Shown in pieces: positions 58,203 through 64,000 of a DNA stretch of 64,000 nucleotides. Position 1 is the first letter of the stretch, and every line of letters begins with the position of its first letter. The translations under genes and the position numbers were made by a program. Origin of the DNA: Peronospora farinosa (taxonomy: Eukaryota > Oomycota > Peronosporomycetes > Peronosporales > Peronosporaceae); contig CANTFK010000333.1 of assembly GCA_947646735.1 (NCBI GenBank), forward strand, positions 1 to 64,000, in the 5' to 3' direction. The notes beneath the pieces are model-generated. The model did no database searches and was not told the origin of the DNA. It saw nothing but the letters and a program-made list of their open reading frames with translations.

Positions 58203-58700
58203 TCTATATAATAAAAGAATACTGTCTGTCCGTTTGATCCTTTTCCGGCATTCGGATTGGCTACTTTTGCATTATTTGCTAATTTTGGATTGGCTGATTA
58301 TGCATTTTTGGCTCATTTTGCAATGGCTGATTATGCAATTTGTATTAATTATTACATGTGCAAATCTCCATAACAGAGTGTCCATAGGTCGTGCTTTTAT
58401 TTATAAAACGAATATACGAAACGATGGCACACATAAATGTTCATATGCATCATTACATATTAAAATATCAAGCACATCATTTCTTAGATATATTAGATGA
58501 GACACATGCTTTCGATTCGTATTATTAAAACATGGACTCAGGGCTCAACTAATACACTTCAACGTGGCAAAAGCAAGCGTAGTGATCAGGTTAAGGTGGA
58601 TGCAGTTACAATAAGAGAATCGAATCAAATGTAGTGCATCACACTTATTCATTTATTTAAGTCAACCGGACATTCTGCATGACGGGCTTACATCCATCTT
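58203..58700 (+). repeat. Helitron-like repeat, copy B (empty Copia site)
   Basis: Aligns with copy A from TCTATATAATAAAAG through tgacgggcttacatcca, where copy A holds the Copia. It lacks the internal partial duplication of copy A. Confidence 0.8.
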
Positions 58701-59436
58701 TTCACCGATAACTTTACCTTATTAAACCGCATATGTAGAAGTAAAGAGATGGGTACGAAGATCAAACGACGACTTCGCTTACTGTGTCCGTTGGAACGAT
58801 GGGTACACATGGTCGTGCGAAACGACAGATACACATTGACCAGCGTCGACAGGTAGACGTTGACTTTCATACTTATTGACTTCATATGTAGCAATTACCT
58901 GACTCAACCAGAATAATAAGTGAGTACGAAGATTATCTAGCAGATGGTTGCTCACCATGCCCGTCGGAACGACGAGTGAGCATCCATATTTTAAGATATA
59001 TGGTGGGCCAGGGTACTATCAGCGTAGAATCGCGCCCCTATCCGACGGAACAATGGGCACTACCAAAAGCTGCACGCAGGCAAAAAGTTGTATTAAAAAT
59101 TGATTGACACACATAGATTAAATTATATTCGGTCCTTTATGCATATTTAGATCTATATATTCGGTCGGCACGCTACTACCCGTCGGAACGACGGGTGCAC
59201 ATTGAATGTCATACCCATTACTTTACCTTAACATTGTAAGGAAAAATGTTGGATTCGAAGGTTAAAAGGCAAACTTCAATCACCATGTCCGTTGGAACGA
59301 CGAGTACACATTGACCTTTATATCACCATTTTAATGTATTCAACCAAATTGGTAAAACGATGATGTAAAGGTCAATATATTACAGGCGTCGACTTGCGCA
59401 CCATGTCCGTCGGAATGACGGGTATACACCCTAGTA
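58701..59436. repeat. Further Helitron-like repeat units
   Basis: Hairpin copies near 58790, 58960, 59040, 59180, 59288 and 59407. The last is followed by ATACACCCTAG ending at 59434, a Helitron-type 3' end. Confidence 0.6.
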
Positions 59437-59450
59437 ACTAATAATATTTG

Positions 59451-59927
59451 ACAATATTATATTTTCATATAATATTGTTCCCAGATCTCCTTGAAGTTGG
59501 AGATGCCCTCTCATTGGTTGATATGGGCCATCATATCAACCAACGCGCTGACCAATGACCGATGGACGCGCGCAATGAGTGGAGGGCAAGTTGTCAACAT
59601 ACATAGTTGTAGTTTGATATAGTTAACATAGGTTATAACAGATTAGTTTTATTAAGATAGTTAACTATATTAAATACAGTTTTCTTTTCCCTCTCAACTA
59701 AGTGTTTGTTTAGTTGATAAGCTTCCTCTGCTCACGTGTACGTGAGGTTTTGAGGCATCTGCTTTCACTGTAATCAGTGAAAGTAGACTATACTGTAATC
59801 AGTATAGTCGGAGGGTGCCCCATTACACCTGGTAGCACTTCGTGGTCCGTTCAGCGACCACCGCACCATCCGCTATGGAATCAGCGGGTGATGAACGTCA
59901 TCACGCAACGCGTGATGATTTCCGCCT
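59451..59927 (+). other. Leader/LTR region with serial hairpins
   Basis: Perfect stems: 59451-59478 (11 bp), 59514-59543 (12 bp), 59695-59716 (7 bp), 59762-59783 (9 bp, loop TAAT), 59786-59809 (10 bp, loop TAAT), 59842-59861 (6 bp) and 59888-59904 (7 bp), whose right arm also pairs with 59910-59918. Confidence 0.8.
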
Positions 59928-59960
59928 TTGAGTGACCTCGAATGGAATGCGGTTCAGCGT

Positions 59961-61058
59961 ATGGCTGAAACCATCGGCAACCCTGCCGTTGGTGCCATGT
60001 TGCTCTCTCTTAGCGGAGACGACCAACATGCAACCATCTTTAAGTTCATACAACATGAACTTGATGAAGTTGTAAAGAAACTCACCTTGCTAGAGGAGCA
60101 AGGTTCTCAACAGGTTGAACTGTTGAGAGAACAAGGCGCTCAACAAGCTGACTTGTTGATGCAGCAGGGTGCTCAACAGTCTGAACTGTTGAGACAACAG
60201 CAGGCTAGTGCTGTTGCTGCCGGGTCCGCGTATACACGTCGACCCGAGTCCTTGAAGATTGATGTCTCCAAGTACAAGGCAGTCGAAAGCGACTCCTTGT
60301 TGAGATGGTTCGTCGAGCTCGACGATGCCATTGAGGCTCGTCGCATCGATGACGATGCGATGAAGGTCAAGTTCGCCATGTCGAACTTGGCAGGACGTGC
60401 CAAAGCTTGGGCCTTAGGGCTCAAACTGCACGATCCATACGTTTTCCCAACGTATGACGTCTTCAAGGCGCGGCTCAAACACACGTTTAAACCGCCTCGC
60501 GCCGAATTCAGGGCTCGGGCTGAGCTCCTGGATTTGAAACAGGGTAAGCGTGATATACACGCTTACGCCCAACACGTACGATACCTCGTTAGCTGTATCG
60601 TACTGAACCCAATAGATGAACACACGCAGGTTACTGTGTTCATCAAGGGTCTGACAAATGGTCCTGTCAAGACCCACCTGTTCCGCTTGGAACTAGAATT
60701 GCTGGACCAAGCGATCTCTGCAGCGGAACAGGAGGACTTTAGCCTGCAACAGGCTCACGTCCACTCGTGGTCCTATCGTCCACCGAGACGACAGGAGGGC
60801 GGAGGTCCAGAACCAATGGACCTCTCCTATGTAGAGAGCGAGCGACCTAGCTCTCCAGGGTACAAGCGATTGCAAAAGTGCAATCGCTGTCAGAAGTTTG
60901 GCCACTACGCTTATGAGTGTAGTGCCCCACGCCCAGTGTCTCGTAACACTGGGAGTGACGATCGACCGTCTGCCAAGAAGGGCCAGAGACGTGGGTCCCC
61001 CGTTGCTGCGAAATCGCAACAACGTGGTGGAACATCAAAAAACGGTCGGGGTCAGTAG
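59961..61058 (+). CDS. Gypsy Gag protein
   Basis: 365 aa from the first ATG in frame (59961); the frame is open back to 59919 without an ATG. Residues about 40-75 hold three imperfect copies of an 11-residue unit (LLREQGAQQ, LLMQQGAQQ and relatives), probably coiled coil. The gag core follows (ESDSLLRWFVELDDAIEARR, FKARLKHTFKPPRAE, YVLGV-like AQHVRYLVSC). The zinc knuckle is CNRCQKFGHYAYEC (C-x2-C-x4-H-x4-C), and the C-terminus is basic. It ends at TAG 61056-61058. Pol is entered by a probable -1 shift just before that stop. Confidence 0.85.
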   Translation: MAETIGNPAVGAMLLSLSGDDQHATIFKFIQHELDEVVKKLTLLEEQGSQQVELLREQGAQQADLLMQQGAQQSELLRQQQASAVAAGSAYTRRPESLKIDVSKYKAVESDSLLRWFVELDDAIEARRIDDDAMKVKFAMSNLAGRAKAWALGLKLHDPYVFPTYDVFKARLKHTFKPPRAEFRARAELLDLKQGKRDIHAYAQHVRYLVSCIVLNPIDEHTQVTVFIKGLTNGPVKTHLFRLELELLDQAISAAEQEDFSLQQAHVHSWSYRPPRRQEGGGPEPMDLSYVESERPSSPGYKRLQKCNRCQKFGHYAYECSAPRPVSRNTGSDDRPSAKKGQRRGSPVAAKSQQRGGTSKNGRGQ

Positions 61059-61077
61059 GGGCGGAGCGCCCTACTGA
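61037..61077 (+). promoter_or_regulatory. Probable -1 ribosomal frameshift signal (gag to pol)
   Basis: Slippery heptamer A AAA AAC at 61037-61043 in the correct gag phase (gag codons AAA at 61038 and AAC at 61041), then 8 nt, then a perfect 9-bp stem 61052-61060/61069-61077. A -1 shift enters the frame of protease, which is open from there to 61642. The gag stop lies inside the stem. Confidence 0.75.
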
Positions 61078-61642
61078 TCCAGCAACGTCAAGAGAGTTCG
61101 CGGGACTCTTGACGAGGGCTGCACCCAACATACAGTCACTGTGTGTTGCCGCTCCCAGTGATGAGGTATCCCTCATCACCTTGAAGATCGAAGTGACAAA
61201 GAACATGTCACTTCGCGCCCTAGTTGATTGTGGGGCTTCAAACAACTTTGTTCGACGCCAATCGCTAGATGATCGTAGGCTCAAATATGTTGAGCGCGAG
61301 ACCCCTCCGACGAGGATGACGGTGCGCTTTGCAACTGGCGTATCCGTAACAGTAAAGAAACGTGTAGTGGGAATTCACTACACGCTTGAAGGCAAAAAGT
61401 ACGATGATGATTTCATCGTACTTGACCTGGATGACAAATTTGATGTCATCCTAGGATTACCATGGCTCAGAAGGTACGAGCCATGGTTCAGCTGGCAGCA
61501 TCGAACCGTGAAGATGCCTGCCGCTTATTCATCAGATGGCCATCTGATGAATGTCTTGGAGCGTTCACAAGCGTGTGAATGTACTGCGATGGCCTCACTT
61601 GTGGTCCGGTTGTTAGTAAGACTGCACAAGAACTCAGTGTGA
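61043..61642 (+). CDS. Gypsy protease region of pol
   Basis: Read in the -1 frame after the slippery site. Retropepsin-like motif LVDCGASNNFVRRQSL (DCGAS in place of the usual DTGA/DSGA), then the conserved FDVILGLPWLRRYEPW. Both beta-hairpin halves of a retropepsin are present. The frame closes at 61642 after a probable frame change near 61580, since the continuation VVSKTAQELSVTD is in another frame. There is no ATG at the start, as expected for a frameshift product. Confidence 0.7.
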   Translation, partial: RSGSVGAERPTDPATSREFAGLLTRAAPNIQSLCVAAPSDEVSLITLKIEVTKNMSLRALVDCGASNNFVRRQSLDDRRLKYVERETPPTRMTVRFATGVSVTVKKRVVGIHYTLEGKKYDDDFIVLDLDDKFDVILGLPWLRRYEPWFSWQHRTVKMPAAYSSDGHLMNVLERSQACECTAMASLVVRLLVRLHKNSV

Positions 61643-61833
61643 CAGATAGTCACACTGTGGAGCAAGCTGCTGGCGGCTGTGCAGGCAACGCCGAAGGTCC
61701 ACCACTCGAATAAGTCGAGTGGACCGGGACATGAATGCTCGCCTAGTACCAAAGAGTAAATTGGATGCCCAGAAGCGGCAACACGGTAAAACTAGATTAA
61801 CTGGAGAGTTAAGCGCTGAAGATCTCTCTGTGG

Positions 61834-63663
61834 TTGCGCAGCCCACAGCTAGAGGAATTCGATGGAATAGGTTCCATCGAGCCTGCGGGAATAAGTCCCC
61901 AGGAAATAATCACTGAGGGAATAGGTCCCCAGGAAGTAACCGAGACGTTGAACGTCTTAGTTAATGACGGATCAAACGTAGGCGCTTATACGCTTGATCT
62001 GATCGCGCCTCCGAAGTTAACTTCGGAGATAACTAAATTGACTACGCTAGAACCTAAAAGGTTCTTGCGTGATCTGCGTAGTGGCAAAGTCAAGCAGATC
62101 TGTGTGCTCGTCGCAGAGGACGAGTACATGACGGACATTCGGTCAGCAACAGTTTTTGCCGAGAACGAACGGGTTCTCAGCAGCTCATCAATGGACGAGA
62201 GTGTCCTTGATGAGAAGACTCGGATTGAGCGATATACATCGCAATCCTGGGAGTCGCTGAAGTCAAATCCTTTGTACAAGGATTTGGTCGAATTCAAGGA
62301 TGTATTCCCTGAATCCGTTCCGTGCGAGTTACCTAAGGATAAAGGTACTCGACACGAGATCGACCTTGTTCCTGGCACAAAATATTGTGTCATGAAGCAG
62401 TGGCCACTGCCTCGGGAACAGGTCGAGGCGATCGACAAGTTCTTTGCCGATCGCCTAGCAGCGGGCCATGGGAGGGAGTCAACTTTACCTCACAGCTCTC
62501 CGACCTTCTGTGTGCGCAAGGCCACAGGAGGGTGGCGGATAGTACACGCGTTCAATAAGTTGAACGCTGCAACGATACCGGCGCAAACGCCGATACCGAG
62601 AAAGGACGTAATCATAGATGGTATGTCTAAGAGCACCATCTTTTCGTCCATGGATCTGATGGATGGTTTCTATCAGATCATAATGCGTGAACGGGACATC
62701 CCGTACACAGCAGTTAGCACTCCCAGTGGTATGCTCTGGGAGTGGTTGGTGATGCCGCAAGGGCTTAGTAATGCACCAGCCACATTCAATAGATGTGTTT
62801 CACATCTATTGAGACCGGTGCGCGAATTCGCACCGAGTTACTTCGATGATGTGTTCGTCCATAGTCGGTCTATGGACGGGAAAACAGACGTGGAAGTCCA
62901 TAGACTCCACGTCCGTAAGTTTCTTACACTTATGCGAGAGCATAAGTTGTGCGCCAACCTCAAGAAGTGTATATTCGCAGCTAGCGAAATACCGCTTCTT
63001 GGGTGCATCGTCGGAAAGAACGGCGTACGCCCTGATCCAGAAAAGATCAAGGCGATCACCGACTGGCCAGTGCCAGTCGATGTCAAGGGACTAAGGAAGT
63101 TTCTTGGGCTAGCGGCGTACTTGCACAAGTACTCGCGCAATTACGCCGAAATGACAGTACATCTTTCTTGTTTACTCAAGAAAAATGTAAAGTGGAATTG
63201 GAACGCTGAATGTCAGCGTTCCTTTGAACGTATCAAGCAAAGCTTGATGCAATCGCCAGTGTTGGCGATTGCCGATTAAGACAGACCATTTCATGTGGTC
63301 TGTGACGCCAGTGATTTTGCAATCGGCTGTGCACTGATGCAATATGATACAGACGGCGCAGAGCGTGTCGTCTGTTATCAATCGCGTCAGCTGCAACCGG
63401 CTGAGCGCAATTACCCGGTGCATGACAAGGAACTCCTTGCCATGAAGTATGCACTGGCTAAGTTTCGCGTCTATCTCTTAGAAGATAGACCGTTCATTTT
63501 GTATATAGACCATGCGTCACTACGCACGGCTGTAAACAGTCCACACCTCTCGCAACGAATGGCGAGATGGTTGTCGTTCTTCGCGGAGTACAACTTCTCT
63601 GTGGAGTATGAACCGGGACGACTTAACGTCGTCGCCGATGCTCTTTCCGTCGGCCTGACCTAG
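61834..63663 (+). pseudogene. Gypsy reverse transcriptase and RNase H
   Basis: RT frame from about 61845: the linker has a 10-residue tandem duplication (GISPQEIITE/GIGPQEVTET, 61888-61947). RT core: ATIPAQTPIPRKDVIIDGM, MDLMDGFYQI, MPQGLSNAPATFNRC and SYFDDVFVHSRS (FDD in place of YLDD/YVDD), then the connection LLGCIVGKNGVRPDPEKI and FLGLAAYLHKYSRNYAEM. An in-frame TAA at 63277-63279 precedes RNase H (VCDASDFAIGCALMQYD, DKELLAMKYALAKF, YIDHASLRTAV, LNVVADALS). A one-base shift near 63645 leads to the next frame. Confidence 0.8.
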
Positions 63664-63671
63664 AGCCGACT

Positions 63672-64000
63672 GTGCAATCCGACAGTGATGTGAACACCAC
63701 TGTCGCCACGCTGAGTACCAGCGTCTTGTCGTCGAGCTTACTCGACGACATTAGAAGGGCATGCGCACAAGATAATGATCTTGTACGCCTGATGGAGTAC
63801 CTCAAGGACCCATCCTCGCAAGCTAAGAAGCGCTTGCCTGCCATGTATCGATAATCTCTCGATCGATACACCCATCGGTACGGCTTACTTTACTACACAG
63901 CCGTCAACAACGACACGCCTCGTGTCGTTGTAACGCCACAACATGATCTCAGGTTACGGATCATGTTTGAATGTCACGATGCACCAATAAGTGGGCATCG
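63672..64000 (+). pseudogene. Gypsy pol: linker and start of integrase zinc domain
   Basis: Open to TAA 63852-63854, then the same frame continues to the window end with LYYTAVNNDTPRVVVTPQHD and ECHDAPISGHR, the first His pair of the integrase zinc site. The rest is outside the window. Confidence 0.65.

Larger units (their letters stand above)
59451..64000 (+). mobile_element. Hairpin-saturated Ty3/Gypsy retrotransposon (right end outside window)
   Basis: Leader or LTR from about 59451 to 59927, then gag, protease, RT, RNase H and the start of the integrase zinc domain (CHDAPISGHR) at the window end. The exact LTR start and primer site are not defined because the other LTR is outside; CTGGTAGCAC near 59828 could belong to a primer site. 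Perfect inverted repeats follow one another through the whole segment; see the finding. Pol has several frameshifts and stops, so this copy is probably defective. Confidence 0.85.

Noticed and set aside
57290..59436. Regularly recurring short palindromes resembling a CRISPR array
   Set aside because: Spacing is irregular, copies are diverged, flanks are repetitive and the DNA is eukaryotic; Helitron-like ends explain them better.
1..64000. tRNA or rRNA genes
   Set aside because: I saw no cloverleaf with A and B boxes and no rRNA stretch on reading; a tRNA search would settle this.

Overview
The window is a stretch of nuclear DNA from an oomycete, most likely a Peronosporales species (Phytophthora or a downy mildew). 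The evidence is the short GT-AG introns (55-100 nt), the tight gene spacing, the host proteins (a mitochondrial HslU, a double-length TyrRS, a calcineurin-like phosphatase with EF-hands, large hAT-like proteins), and the mix of Ty3/Gypsy, Ty1/Copia and Helitron-like repeats. I have no database result, so the species is not fixed.

Layout. 1-5.5 kb: a Ty3/Gypsy element cut by the window edge, with two RNase H domains, an integrase, a chromodomain and a broken antisense gene. 5.75-6.24 kb: a Helitron-like repeat. 6.58-45.4 kb: a gene-rich island. In order it holds a PX-like protein, an ATRX/ARIP4-like SNF2 ATPase, VPS53, a hAT-type protein (-), an RMD/FAM82-like TPR protein, a small two-TM protein, a SAYSvFN protein (-), a PH-domain protein, a CCT-motif protein (-), an ArgJ relic (-), CDP-diacylglycerol synthase, HslU, a small unknown protein (-), a tandem CW-type zinc-finger protein, a gamma-glutamylcyclotransferase-like protein, a PP2C relic (-), a calcineurin-like phosphatase (-), a multi-pass membrane protein (-) and a tandem tyrosyl-tRNA synthetase. 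45.7-64 kb: a nest of repeats. It contains a 3.9-kb Gypsy with complete LTRs and no integrase core, a 6.1-kb Copia with apparently identical LTRs, two copies of a Helitron-like repeat, about 20 copies of a short hairpin, and a second Gypsy running off the right edge.

The most striking observation is that this last Gypsy (59.45-64 kb) is saturated with short perfect inverted repeats through its leader and its coding sequence. By hand I found 29 perfect stems of at least 9 bp with loops of at most 13 nt, where random sequence should give less than one. Its gag-pol junction also carries a textbook -1 frameshift signal: a slippery heptamer, 8 nt of spacer, then one of these hairpins. Other notable points are a TyrRS whose N-terminal half has lost both class I signature motifs and is separated from the C-terminal half by a one-base frameshift, a Copia insertion whose empty site is preserved in a second copy of the repeat, and a 53-bp miniature LTR with its own target duplication.

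Exon boundaries were inferred by eye from GT-AG sites, reading frame and family alignment from memory. No homology search was run.
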